Positions 25,172 to 33,649 of a stretch of 49,522 nt of DNA are shown here, piece after piece (the first letter of the stretch is position 1; each line of letters starts with the position of its first letter). The DNA is taken from the NCBI GenBank assembly GCA_037147235.1, contig JBAWVO010000008.1, forward strand, positions 1 to 49,522. The letters are read 5' to 3'. The position numbers and the translations under genes are program-made. The notes under the pieces are model-generated. The model saw only the letters and a list, made by a program, of their open reading frames with translations, made no database searches and was not told where the DNA came from. The DNA comes from JANXQG01 sp037147235. GTDB taxonomy: Bacteria > Planctomycetota > Planctomycetia > Pirellulales > Thermoguttaceae.

Positions 25172-26671
25172 TTACTTCGATCCCTGTTTCTCCGGCACCG
25201 CTTTCGTTGCTTCGACGCGCGTGGAGGTGGGCTTTTGTTGAACGGGCGCGGGGAGCGAGACCTTCGGCTCCTCGATCTTCAACTGACGGCATACGTCGGC
25301 CAACCGTTGGGTAACTTCCCGCACAACCTTGGTGGCATAGTGCATGTTGTGGATGTCGTTGCCCTTGGTCAACAAGTCCAAGTCGTGACGCAGCTTGGCG
25401 ATCTCCTCGATAAGCTTGGCAGGGTGGTCGCCGGGCTGCTTGGCCACGGTTTCCACCTTCGTCATCGTGGCCTGGAGCAGGGGCAAGGCACTCCGCAGGC
25501 TGATGTGATAGGCCTCGAATTGCTTCACGGTGGCCGCGTCGTGGCAGACCGAACACATGGCCTTGGAGCCGCGCACAAGTTCGGTACCCGTCGAGGAAGT
25601 TTCCCGGACGGTGTGACAGGTACGGCACTCGACGCGAATGCCGATCATCAAGTTGGGGTCGGGGGCACCTGCCTTCGTCCCCGGTTCCTCAAGCAGCCTG
25701 GCTCCCCTTCCCTGGAGTAGATTGACCTGTTCTTGGTGATGGTTCGGGTGGCAAGACTGACAATCGCTGGAGGCGTGTTCGAGCTTCTTAAGATCCAGGG
25801 TGTGCAGAATGGGCGAGTGGCATTGGATGCAATCGACCTTGTGGTCGGTGACGTGCTTCTTGTGCATGAATTCGTGATCTTGGATATGTTCCAGATCGCC
25901 CTCGCGGTTGTGGCAGGAGAGGCAGCGTTCGCGAGGCACTTCACCTTTGCCGCGGATCAGGTCGCCGTGGCAGCTCTTGCAGTCAACGCCCTTCTTGAAG
26001 GCCAGCTCATGCGTGAATTTTACGCCGCCGCCCAAGTCGAACTCCCGCTGGGGAATCTGATGGCAATGCGTGCATGCACTGAGCTTTTCGTTGAACGGCT
26101 GGTCCTTGAAGTGGCAGAGGAAGCAGGTGGTGGTGGTCACGGTCATGTGCTTGCCTTGCACGATCTGGCTATGGCAACTCGTGCAGCGGAGGGTCTTGCC
26201 CCGGCGGCCCTCTTGCAAGTGCGGCGTATGGTCGAAGGGAATGCCGTGAAAATCAACCTTGCCGGAAAGCAGTCGGGTTTCATGGCAGCCGGAGCGGAGG
26301 CAACTGGCGTCGGGAATTTCAGCCGAGGGCCGCGTGCCCGCGCTGGCGGTGACGTACTTGAGCAATTGCACAAGGCCGAGCATCTTGCCGCGAAGCTTGC
26401 CGCCAACCCCCGGCGGGAAATGGCACTCGACGCAAGTCACGTCCTTATGGCTCGATTGTTGCCACGACTTATAGTAAGGCTCCATGATGTGGCAACTGTT
26501 GCAGAACACGGGGCGCGAAGTATACCAACCCGCTGCCGCGGCCATGATCACCATCAGAAACAGCCAAGCGGCGAGTACGGCCAGGGTGGGATAGAGGATG
26601 GCTCGTACCTTCCGCCAAAGGGAACGAGGAGGGTGAGCGGTGGATGTCGAGGGCGTGTTCGAGGGTTCCAT
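25172..26671 (-). CDS. NapC/NirT-type multihaem cytochrome c, 12 haem motifs
   Basis: A 499-residue membrane-anchored cytochrome. One N-terminal membrane segment (LAVLAAWLFLMVIMAAAAGW) is followed by the NapC/NirT head RPVFCNSCHIMEPYYKSW. I count eleven CxxCH motifs (CNSCH, CVECH, CTSCH, CFLCH, CTHCH, CKSCH, CLSCH, CIQCH, CQSCH, CRTCH, CSVCH) and one CX4CH (CLRSGCH). The last 150 residues carry few haems and form a helical, charged tail. NapC-type heads usually oxidise membrane quinol and pass electrons to periplasmic partners. ATG 26671 is chosen because the TM follows; the longer frame adds a low-complexity stretch. It is last in the minus arm of the respiratory cluster. Confidence 0.88.
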   Translation of the reverse strand: MEPSNTPSTSTAHPPRSLWRKVRAILYPTLAVLAAWLFLMVIMAAAAGWYTSRPVFCNSCHIMEPYYKSWQQSSHKDVTCVECHFPPGVGGKLRGKMLGLVQLLKYVTASAGTRPSAEIPDASCLRSGCHETRLLSGKVDFHGIPFDHTPHLQEGRRGKTLRCTSCHSQIVQGKHMTVTTTTCFLCHFKDQPFNEKLSACTHCHQIPQREFDLGGGVKFTHELAFKKGVDCKSCHGDLIRGKGEVPRERCLSCHNREGDLEHIQDHEFMHKKHVTDHKVDCIQCHSPILHTLDLKKLEHASSDCQSCHPNHHQEQVNLLQGRGARLLEEPGTKAGAPDPNLMIGIRVECRTCHTVRETSSTGTELVRGSKAMCSVCHDAATVKQFEAYHISLRSALPLLQATMTKVETVAKQPGDHPAKLIEEIAKLRHDLDLLTKGNDIHNMHYATKVVREVTQRLADVCRQLKIEEPKVSLPAPVQQKPTSTRVEATKAVPEKQGSK

Positions 26672-26736
26672 GGATAAGTTCTCTTCAGCGTGCAACCGTC
26701 GGACGGATCGGTCGGATCGGTCGGAATTTTTTAGTT

Positions 26737-28908
26737 TCAGCCCAACGAGGCGACGATCATACCCAACAGCAGCGCAAGCCCGACGGCTAACGCCAAAAAC
26801 CCAAAGGTACGGATACACCAGAGTACGGCCAGCCCTGGACTGGTGGTGCGCATTGCATCCAGCTTGCCTTCTCGCTCCAGTCGATCGAAGTATTCCGGCC
26901 GATCCTCCTTGAACTCTTCTTCGCTGACCAGTCCCGTCAAAACCGACATGTCCGCGGGGAATCGGTCCGGCCGGAGATGGGTGTTGAAGAAGTGGATGGC
27001 AAACACGAAGCCGGTGGCCAGCAGTGCCTGCGTCGAATGCACCACCTGAGCGATGTTCAGGGCGGTTCCCGGCAAGACACCGCAGAAGAAGTTGGGGAAC
27101 CAGAGCACCAGACCGGTCGAACCAATGATCACCGTGTCGGCGATCGCGCCCCAGAAGTCGATCTTCTCCCAGTAGGACCAGCGATCAAAGCCCGGCCTCG
27201 GCCCCAGACCGAAGAACCATCGCAACATCTTCAAGAAGTCCTTGAGGTCGCGAAGGGTTGGCAGCGGCGAATCGGACCCGAAGATCATGTTGACCAGGGT
27301 CCGGCCCTGCTTGCGGCCCTCAACCAACAACCGCACCATGCGGGCCATATAGACGAGCATTGAGATGAGTAGAATAACGCCAAAGAATCGATGCCAGAAG
27401 CTCGTCGACTCAAAGCCACCCATGCCTCGGGCCAGAAATTTGGCCCAGGGCGCACTGTGGTACTTCAGCGGCAGACCCGTCAAGGCCAGCCCGAGGAACG
27501 ACGTCATCATGATCGTGTGACCGATTCGATGGAACGACACAAACCGCACGTAGGCCGTCTCACCCGGCCTCAGACCGTGGGGCCGGCCATGCTTGAGCAC
27601 TTCGACCAATCCGCGAATGAACCACAAAAGCGAGTGGACGCCAAAAAAAGCGAAGGTCGAGTACAACAGTGTCAGCAAGGTAACTCTGACGGCGTGGACC
27701 ACCGGGGCCTTCGCGGCATCGGAAGCATCGATATGCGGACTGAAATTCACGAAATTGCGGCCGGCCTTGGTGTGGCACCGTCCGCAGGTATGCACCCGAT
27801 TCGCCGCCGAAAGCTTGGAGTTGGGGTCGTCCAAAGGGAGGATGTCATGCGACCCGTGGCAGTCGGCGCACTTGGCGGCCGGCCCGTAGCCCAGGTCGGT
27901 CAACTTGCCGTGCATGCTCAAGGCATAAGAACTCGACATACTGCCGTGGCAGTTTCCGCAGCGGTCCGGCAACGTGTCGCGGAAGGCGACCGATTCAGGC
28001 GACGGCAGGTCGTGCCCCTGGTGGCACGAAGTACACGTCGGCTTCTGCTTGGTCTTGCCGCCCGGCGCGGGACGACTGGCCTGCCCGCCAAGACCACCCC
28101 GCCCGTGGATGCTGGCTCGGAGCCGATCTTCGATTTTCAGGTGACACTTGCCGCAGGTATCGGCGACGTGGGTGTCATGGAGCGTCGATCGCTCGTCGCG
28201 GGCACGAAAAACATTGTGGGCACCATGGCAATCGGCGCAGCCCGGCCCTACCGAGAGCCCCTTCTTCTCCATCGCCTGACCATGCACGCTGCGGAGGAAA
28301 GTCTCCTGGTTTTCCTGATGGCAGCCACCGCACGTTTGCACCTGGCCTTCCAAGCGAACGGGCGATTTTGGATCCTTGACCGACAAGAGGCTATGAACAA
28401 GTTGGCCGTGACACTGGCCACAACCCATCAGCGAGCCTTCATCCTGAGCGTTTCTGGCACCAGCCTTCGCATGGACGCTCTTGCGCAGATCCGTAACCTC
28501 GTTCGCATGGCAATGGGCACAGAACTTCTGGATATCGGGCAGCTTCGACCGGAAGTCCTCCGTCTGATGTGCCTTGGTTTCCTGAAGAGTCGAATCGCCG
28601 CCGTGGCAATCAACGCAACTGACGCCCTTCTGATAGTGAACGTCCTTTTTCAAGGCGTCTAGGACGATGTAGAAGCGGTATTGAGCCTTGTCTTTCGGAT
28701 CCCACAAATCGGCTGTTGTATGACACTGGAAGCAAGAATTATTGTCGTCGACGACATGCGAGCCCTTGAGTGGCGGCATTTTTAACGCCGGCTTCTCCGC
28801 TGCAGGAGGTGCAACAGCCGGCTTCTCCCCAGGCGCAGCCTGAGAGGGGCCGGAAACCACCGACGCCAACCAAGCTATCGGCAGCAATACCGCCAAAGCA
28901 AATCTCAT
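26737..28908 (-). CDS. Eleven-haem cytochrome c fused to a b-type membrane domain
   Basis: A 723-residue protein with signal peptide (LAVLLPIAWLASVVSGPSQA), eleven CxxCH motifs (CFQCH to CGRCH) in the first 420 residues, then a membrane domain of about five helices from residue 440 on. The membrane domain holds histidines typical of cytochrome b561/Ni-hydrogenase b-type proteins (FHRIGHTIMMTSF, SFWHRFFGVI, VHSTQALLATGFVFAIHFFNTH). The head (NSCFQCHTTADL...KKDVHYQKGVSCVDCHGGD) closely parallels the beginning of the nine-haem cytochrome at 31468. It probably takes electrons from quinol through the b haems to the c-haem chain. It ends 65 bases before the NapC-type gene starts. Confidence 0.88.
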   Translation of the reverse strand: MRFALAVLLPIAWLASVVSGPSQAAPGEKPAVAPPAAEKPALKMPPLKGSHVVDDNNSCFQCHTTADLWDPKDKAQYRFYIVLDALKKDVHYQKGVSCVDCHGGDSTLQETKAHQTEDFRSKLPDIQKFCAHCHANEVTDLRKSVHAKAGARNAQDEGSLMGCGQCHGQLVHSLLSVKDPKSPVRLEGQVQTCGGCHQENQETFLRSVHGQAMEKKGLSVGPGCADCHGAHNVFRARDERSTLHDTHVADTCGKCHLKIEDRLRASIHGRGGLGGQASRPAPGGKTKQKPTCTSCHQGHDLPSPESVAFRDTLPDRCGNCHGSMSSSYALSMHGKLTDLGYGPAAKCADCHGSHDILPLDDPNSKLSAANRVHTCGRCHTKAGRNFVNFSPHIDASDAAKAPVVHAVRVTLLTLLYSTFAFFGVHSLLWFIRGLVEVLKHGRPHGLRPGETAYVRFVSFHRIGHTIMMTSFLGLALTGLPLKYHSAPWAKFLARGMGGFESTSFWHRFFGVILLISMLVYMARMVRLLVEGRKQGRTLVNMIFGSDSPLPTLRDLKDFLKMLRWFFGLGPRPGFDRWSYWEKIDFWGAIADTVIIGSTGLVLWFPNFFCGVLPGTALNIAQVVHSTQALLATGFVFAIHFFNTHLRPDRFPADMSVLTGLVSEEEFKEDRPEYFDRLEREGKLDAMRTTSPGLAVLWCIRTFGFLALAVGLALLLGMIVASLG

Positions 28909-28925
28909 ATTCAGTTTTCCTGCAA

Positions 28926-29462
28926 CTACTCTTTATCGTACTTGGGATGGGCCTTGTGAACTTGGGTAGCGTGGCAGCGCATGCAGACGTTCTGGGGCAG
29001 CACCTTGTAGATCGTGCCGCGGACCATTTTTTCCTCTTCCGGTTCGAGCTTCTTCTTGCTGGCGAACTTCTTCGCCTCCTCCGCATGCTTGCTACCGGGA
29101 CCGTGGCAGGCCTCGCATGAGGTTCCGACCAGCGTCGCACTGCTCGCTTCATCCTTGAAACCCGTTGCCGCACCAAAACCGGTCGCGTGACAAATCAGGC
29201 ACGTGGCGTCGGTCTTGTACTTGGCGGGCAGTTTGCTAAAGGCGTCCGTGGCATGTTTGGTCTTCTTCCAAGCCATGAACTGCTTGAAATGGCACGCCGA
29301 GCACGCCTTGGCACCCGTATAGGTTTGATCCGCCGGTGGGCTTACCGCGGGACCGGCCGGTTCAGCCGGCGGTTGCGACCGCACGCTCTGTGCTACGATT
29401 CCACCCACAGTAAGAGCCATGACCATGGCTACGCTCATCAACACCTGTCGCCGAACCTTCAT
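28926..29462 (-). CDS. Four-haem cytochrome c554-like protein
   Basis: A 178-residue exported protein with a signal peptide (VLMSVAMVMALTVGGIVAQ) and four CxxCH motifs: CSACH, CLICH, CEACH and CMRCH. Spacing and the YTGAKACSACHFKQFMAW beginning fit the cytochrome c554/c-prime family, whose members shuttle electrons in the periplasm. ATG 29462 has GGGAGAG upstream; the frame goes further but the extension is not signal-like. It is first in the minus arm, reading away from the Rieske gene, and stops 17 bases before the eleven-haem gene. Confidence 0.88.
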   Translation of the reverse strand: MKVRRQVLMSVAMVMALTVGGIVAQSVRSQPPAEPAGPAVSPPADQTYTGAKACSACHFKQFMAWKKTKHATDAFSKLPAKYKTDATCLICHATGFGAATGFKDEASSATLVGTSCEACHGPGSKHAEEAKKFASKKKLEPEEEKMVRGTIYKVLPQNVCMRCHATQVHKAHPKYDKE

Positions 29463-29841
29463 GAATCTCTCCCATCCTTTGAGAACCTGACCAAGAACCG
29501 GATTGTTCCAGGTACGACCTGGGGTCATCTCGGAATACTCGGCTAGGCCCTAAGTACGTTGCAGTGCCACCATTCAACCGGCTTGGCTCGTAATATCACG
29601 CATTCGCGCATGTTTGGCTTGCCGTGAATGGATACTTGAATTTAACCTAGAAAACATGTTGCGTCAAGATTCAGAACCATTCTGAGGCAAAAATGTTTAT
29701 GCAACGTGAGATGATAAATTCCGGACAGGCATTTTACGCATGAATCGCAGTAAATAATCAATCGCGAGTTGCGGAGAATTCAAGCGAATGCTATCATACA
29801 TGGTAGTCTTTTCAAAACTCGCGGTATCCTGGAGGTCGCTC
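29463..29841. promoter_or_regulatory. Divergent promoter region of the respiratory cluster
   Basis: About 380 AT-rich bases between the c554-like gene and the Rieske gene, with no gene of its own. It contains a 6-bp palindrome TCAGAA-CCA-TTCTGA (29671-29685), a reasonable operator candidate for a divergently used site. No clean -35/-10 pair was found, and no FNR-type TTGAT-N4-ATCAA was seen. Confidence 0.5.
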
Positions 29842-30300
29842 ATGTCCGATTCGTTTCCTCGCCGAAGTTGGTTGGCGCGATGCCTTGGGGGAGGTATCGC
29901 GGCGACGCTTGCCGCTCTTCTTTATCCCGTGGCCAAGTTTTTGTGGCCGAGGGCTGCGACAACGTCCGGTGCCTTGGAAATGGTGGCGCCCTATCGGATG
30001 GATGAACTCAAGCGAGCCGAAAAGACTGGCCAATGGCCACCCCCCTTCAATTTTGGCGGGAAGCCTTGTTTGTTGATCCTGGTCGATGGCGAGCCGCGCG
30101 CGATCAATGCGGTCTGTACGCATGTGCAATGCACGGTCGAGTATCGTGCGGCCAGCAAAGATATCTTCTGTAATTGCCATAACGGCGTCTACGACCTCAA
30201 CGGCCGCAACATCGCCGGTCCGCCGCCCCGCCCCCTGGAAGTCTATCAAGCGGTTAGAAAACCTGGACAGGAGGAGATCATTGTCTCCCGCAAAGCCTGA
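29842..30300 (+). CDS. Rieske iron-sulfur protein
   Basis: A 152-residue protein anchored by one N-terminal helix (GGGIAATLAALLYPVAKFL), with the Rieske fold. The [2Fe-2S] ligands are C92 and H94 in CTHVQC and C110 and H113 in FCNCHNG; C97 and C112 can form the conserved disulfide. It is the electron-transfer arm of a cytochrome bc/b6f-type quinol oxidase complex. ATG 29842 has GGAGG seven bases upstream. Its 3' end overlaps the cytochrome b start by 20 bases, so translation is coupled. The pocket residues differ slightly from the common CTHLGC/CPCHGS, which may tune the potential. Confidence 0.93.
   Translation: MSDSFPRRSWLARCLGGGIAATLAALLYPVAKFLWPRAATTSGALEMVAPYRMDELKRAEKTGQWPPPFNFGGKPCLLILVDGEPRAINAVCTHVQCTVEYRAASKDIFCNCHNGVYDLNGRNIAGPPPRPLEVYQAVRKPGQEEIIVSRKA
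30269..30283 (+). promoter_or_regulatory. Strong ribosome-binding site with TTG start
   Basis: AGGAGG, a six-base gap and TTG decide the start of the cytochrome b gene, overlapping the Rieske coding end. The strength of this site may compensate for the weak TTG, keeping Rieske and cytochrome b in ratio. Confidence 0.85.
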
Positions 30301-31471
30301 AAATTCTGAAAAGCCTGGTTGGAAAGAGGCCGTGAAGGGCTTCTTTTTCGAGCGGCTCGGCTTGGAGGGCATCGTCGCCCTCGCGGCCCATAAACGCGTG
30401 CCCATCCACAGCAGATCGCTCTTCTACTTTCTGGGGGGAATGGCACTGTTCCTCTTTGGAATCCAAGTGATTACGGGGATTCTATTATCCCTCTATTACA
30501 AGCCCTCGCCCGACCAGGCCTTTGAAAGCGTGCGGGCGATCGTCACGGAGGTCGATTTTGGCTGGCTCTTCCGCTCGATCCATTCCTGGAGCGCAAATCT
30601 GCTGATCGGCGTTCTGTTCTTGCATGTTTTGACCACCTATATCATGCGGGCCTACCGTCGGCCACGGGAGTTTACTTGGTTGACGGGCATGGCTCTGCTA
30701 GGCGTGTTCATGACGTTTGGCTTCAGCGGATACTTACTCCCCTGGAATCAACTGGCCTTCTTTGCTACCAAGGTCGGCACGGCCATTGCGAACTCGGTGC
30801 CCGTCGTCGGCCATTACCTTCTGCTTATGGCCCGGGGCGGGGAAGAGGTCACGGGGGATACGCTGGCTCGGTTTTATGCGTTGCACGTGGTCATTCTTCC
30901 CTTGACGGTACTGGCCCTCGTGGGGGGACACTTATTCTTGGTGCAGAAGCACGAGATGAGCGTGCCGGAAGACATGATCAAGAAGTACGGCAGTGCAAAA
31001 AAGGCACCGAGCATGCCGTTCGTTCCGCATTTCCTGCTGCGAGACATGGTCGGCTGGTATTTGGCTCTGGGAGTTCTCGCCGCTCTGGCGGCCCTTTTCC
31101 CTTGGGAATTGGGGCAGAAGGCCGATCCCTTCAGTTCGGCCCCACCGGGAATTAAACCCGAGTGGTACTTCCTCTTCATGTTTCAGGCGTTGAAACATCT
31201 GCCGGGTCAACTCTTTGGCATCGAGTGGCTGGAAGGCGAAGTGGTCGGTGTGTTGTTCTTCGGTTTGCTCGGCTTGATGGTCCTGTTGGTTCCCTTCCTG
31301 GACCGCGGCGCCGCAACCGGTCGGCCTCGGCGAGTGCTGAATTTCTTTGCCGTCTTGACGGTGGCGTTCTTCCTTTACATGACCGCTTGGGGAGTGCTTG
31401 AAAAGCCCGCGCAGGAACAACCCGCCAAAACTCCGCAAGCCTCTGCCGACAGCCCCGAGGAAACTCGATGA
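30281..31471 (+). CDS. Cytochrome b6-type protein fused to subunit IV
   Basis: A 396-residue membrane protein of the quinol:cytochrome c oxidoreductase complex. Haem b ligands are the pairs H101/H115 and H202/H217; the second spacing of 14 residues is the b6-type arrangement. The Qo motif PEWYF lies in PPGIKPEWYFLF near 280, so b6 and subunit IV are joined in one chain. The start is unusual: no ATG or GTG gives a sensible protein. TTG at 30281 has AGGAGG at 30269-30274 exactly six bases upstream, inside the end of the Rieske gene, so I take it as the start. The stop overlaps the next ATG (ATGA). Confidence 0.92.
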   Translation: MSPAKPENSEKPGWKEAVKGFFFERLGLEGIVALAAHKRVPIHSRSLFYFLGGMALFLFGIQVITGILLSLYYKPSPDQAFESVRAIVTEVDFGWLFRSIHSWSANLLIGVLFLHVLTTYIMRAYRRPREFTWLTGMALLGVFMTFGFSGYLLPWNQLAFFATKVGTAIANSVPVVGHYLLLMARGGEEVTGDTLARFYALHVVILPLTVLALVGGHLFLVQKHEMSVPEDMIKKYGSAKKAPSMPFVPHFLLRDMVGWYLALGVLAALAALFPWELGQKADPFSSAPPGIKPEWYFLFMFQALKHLPGQLFGIEWLEGEVVGVLFFGLLGLMVLLVPFLDRGAATGRPRRVLNFFAVLTVAFFLYMTAWGVLEKPAQEQPAKTPQASADSPEETR

Positions 31472-32922
31472 AAAAGCTATTGTTTCTCCTGACTCCCGTT
31501 CTGTTGGTCGCCTGGGTGGTCCTCCTCGGATCGGCCGATGCCGAAGAGGCAAAATCGCCGCCCAGCAAGCCGGTTGAGTCTAAGATGCCCGTGATCGAGA
31601 TCAAGTCGATTCCCGACTCTGACAATTATTGTATCCAGTGCCACACGCAGCTTGATACGGGAGATCCGAAGGATCAGAAATTTCATATTCCCCTGGAGTC
31701 GTTGAAGAACGACGTGCATTGGCAGAAGGGGGTGCGATGCCAGGACTGTCACGGTGGTGATCCCTCCGTCCAGGAGATCAAGGCCCACCAGGCCAACGAC
31801 GACTTCCGCGCGATCAAGTCGCCGGCCGAGATTCCCGACTTCTGCGGCCGTTGCCACTCCAACATCGAGTACATGCGGCGTTTCAATCCATCGCCTCGTA
31901 CAGATCAGCTTGACGAGTACCGGACCAGCGGTCATGGCAAGAAATTGAAGAAAGGCGATCTGCAAGTGGCGACTTGTATTTCCTGCCACGATCAGCCACA
32001 CGGCAATGCCATCGATCTGAAGCCGCACGGCATTCGTCCAGTGAATGAACCCGCTTCACCGGTCTTCCACACCAAAGTGGCTCAGACCTGTTCCAAGTGC
32101 CATTCCGATCAGAAGCTTATGGCTGGGCGTTTATATAAGGGTCAGCCGCTTCCCATTGACCAGTATGCCAAATGGAGCAAAAGCGTCCACGGCGAGGCAC
32201 TGCTGAAGAAGGGTGACTTGAGTGCGCCGACTTGCAACAACTGTCATGGCAATCACGGTGCCGCGCCGCCACAAATGGACTCGGTCGCCAACGCCTGCGG
32301 CAGTTGCCACGGCAAGATCGGCAAGTTATTCGCGGAAACCAAGATGCGGCATAAGTTTGAAAAGGAAGGCCTCCCTGGTTGTGCCACCTGCCACAGCAAT
32401 CATGAGATTCGGAAGCCCTCGGACCATCTCCTGGGCATGCAAAATGGCGCATTTTGCGCCCGCTGCCACGAGGAAGGAAAAATGAAGCACGGGGCAACGC
32501 TCGCCGGCGCGAAAGCTGCCGAGACGATCCACGCCGATCTCGATCACCTCAACAGCGGGATCCAGAAGGCCAGCGAAACGCTCACCGAGGCCGAAGAAAA
32601 GGGGATGGAGGTCAGCGAGCCTAAGTTCAATCTCCAGAAGGCATTCGAGGCGCGTACCAACGCCCGAACTCAAGTACATAGCTTCCGAGTCGACGTGGTC
32701 CAGACGGCTCTTGCCGAGGGTGAGAAGGTGGTGAAAGAGGTTCAGGGCAAGGCTGACCACGCCTTGGAGGAATATCAGTATCGGCGGTATTGGCTGGCGA
32801 TCTCGTTGGTTCCGATCCTGATGGTCATCGGGCTACTGGTACTCTATATCCGAGCCATGCCGATTCCTGAAATAAAGGTCGATTTACCCTCAGCAGTCGC
32901 AGCAAACCGTCGAGAATCGTAA
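31468..32922 (+). CDS. Nine-haem cytochrome c with C-terminal membrane anchor
   Basis: A 484-residue exported cytochrome with signal peptide (LLFLLTPVLLVAWVVLLGSA) and nine CxxCH motifs (CIQCH, CQDCH, CGRCH, CISCH, CSKCH, CNNCH, CGSCH, CATCH, CARCH). A long helical region near 350-430 follows, and one membrane helix near the C-terminus (LAISLVPILMVIGLLVLYI). The first 90 residues parallel the head of the eleven-haem protein at 26737-28908. It starts at the ATGA overlap with cytochrome b, so it is probably the electron acceptor of this bc-type complex. The 3' end overlaps the convergent small-subunit gene by 98 bases. Confidence 0.9.
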   Translation: MKKLLFLLTPVLLVAWVVLLGSADAEEAKSPPSKPVESKMPVIEIKSIPDSDNYCIQCHTQLDTGDPKDQKFHIPLESLKNDVHWQKGVRCQDCHGGDPSVQEIKAHQANDDFRAIKSPAEIPDFCGRCHSNIEYMRRFNPSPRTDQLDEYRTSGHGKKLKKGDLQVATCISCHDQPHGNAIDLKPHGIRPVNEPASPVFHTKVAQTCSKCHSDQKLMAGRLYKGQPLPIDQYAKWSKSVHGEALLKKGDLSAPTCNNCHGNHGAAPPQMDSVANACGSCHGKIGKLFAETKMRHKFEKEGLPGCATCHSNHEIRKPSDHLLGMQNGAFCARCHEEGKMKHGATLAGAKAAETIHADLDHLNSGIQKASETLTEAEEKGMEVSEPKFNLQKAFEARTNARTQVHSFRVDVVQTALAEGEKVVKEVQGKADHALEEYQYRRYWLAISLVPILMVIGLLVLYIRAMPIPEIKVDLPSAVAANRRES

Positions 32923-33649
32923 GTGGATGCGGAGGGCAGCCTGGGATGAACAGGTCAACCGGCAGGAAGTTCTCGGCCCCGTCATGGACCTCGGGATTGC
33001 CGGCAAACGGTCCGCCGGAGATTGCACAGGCCCCGACCGCAATTACAATCTTCGGCGGCGGCACGGCATCGTAGGTCTTTTGCAGGGCCAGCCGCATGTT
33101 CTCGGTCACCGGGCCTGTGATCAATAGGCCGTCGGCATGCCGCGGCGAGGCGACGAACTGAATGCCGAACCGCCCAAGATCCCACCCGACCGTGCCGAGC
33201 ACATTGATATCCGCTTCGCACGCATTGCACCCACCTGCGCTGACCTGCCGGAGTTTTAGCGACCGGCCCAGCAGCTTCCGCAGATCGGGGGCCAGCGGGC
33301 CACCCGGCTCATACTGCTGGCCGCGAAGGACCAGGGCCTCGCGGGTTCTTGCTGCCAGGCGGTATTCCGTCGTGTGCCGGATTTGGCCCTGCGGACAGGC
33401 ATCCTGGCAATCGGTGCAGAAGAGGCATCGCCCCATGTCGATCTCCAGCCGTGCCTTGTCGTTGGCTGCGACGACCCGATTGAGTGCCCCGCTGGGACAG
33501 GCATCGACGCAGGATTTGCATCCTTCAGCACATTCGGTCAACGGCAAGGTCGGCAAGCCGCGAAACCGATCGGGCAGGACCGGCGGTTCCTGCGGGAACT
33601 GGATCGTCCGATGCCCTTGGCGGATTCGCTCAATTAGGATACTTAGCAC
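32825..33649 (-). CDS. HyfI/NuoB-like small subunit fused to a two-cluster ferredoxin
   Basis: A 274-residue subunit. Residues 1-95 carry two [4Fe-4S] motifs (Cys 40, 44, 47, 51 and 75, 78, 81, 85), as in HyfH/NuoI. Residues 125-265 are NuoB/HyfI-like, with the proximal cluster cysteines C141, C144, C208 and C238 (GGCNACEAD, VGACAIS, PGCPP). It joins what E. coli hydrogenase 4 has as separate HyfH and HyfI. The start is GTG 33649 with GAGG eight bases upstream, a site that lies in the stop region of a hyfG relic, because the junction is duplicated. It is the last gene of the Ehr-type operon, now 2.5 kb from the large-subunit gene. Confidence 0.88.
   Translation of the reverse strand: MLSILIERIRQGHRTIQFPQEPPVLPDRFRGLPTLPLTECAEGCKSCVDACPSGALNRVVAANDKARLEIDMGRCLFCTDCQDACPQGQIRHTTEYRLAARTREALVLRGQQYEPGGPLAPDLRKLLGRSLKLRQVSAGGCNACEADINVLGTVGWDLGRFGIQFVASPRHADGLLITGPVTENMRLALQKTYDAVPPPKIVIAVGACAISGGPFAGNPEVHDGAENFLPVDLFIPGCPPHPLTILDGLLRLLRVNRPLFQESAWLGYRVPVAR

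Noticed and set aside
27391..28662. Plus-strand open frame of 423 codons
   Set aside because: It is antisense to the eleven-haem cytochrome, whose CxxCH motifs and signal peptide are unambiguous.
29463..29841. FNR-type operator in the respiratory promoter region
   Set aside because: No TTGAT-N4-ATCAA pattern is present; only the TCAGAA palindrome is seen.
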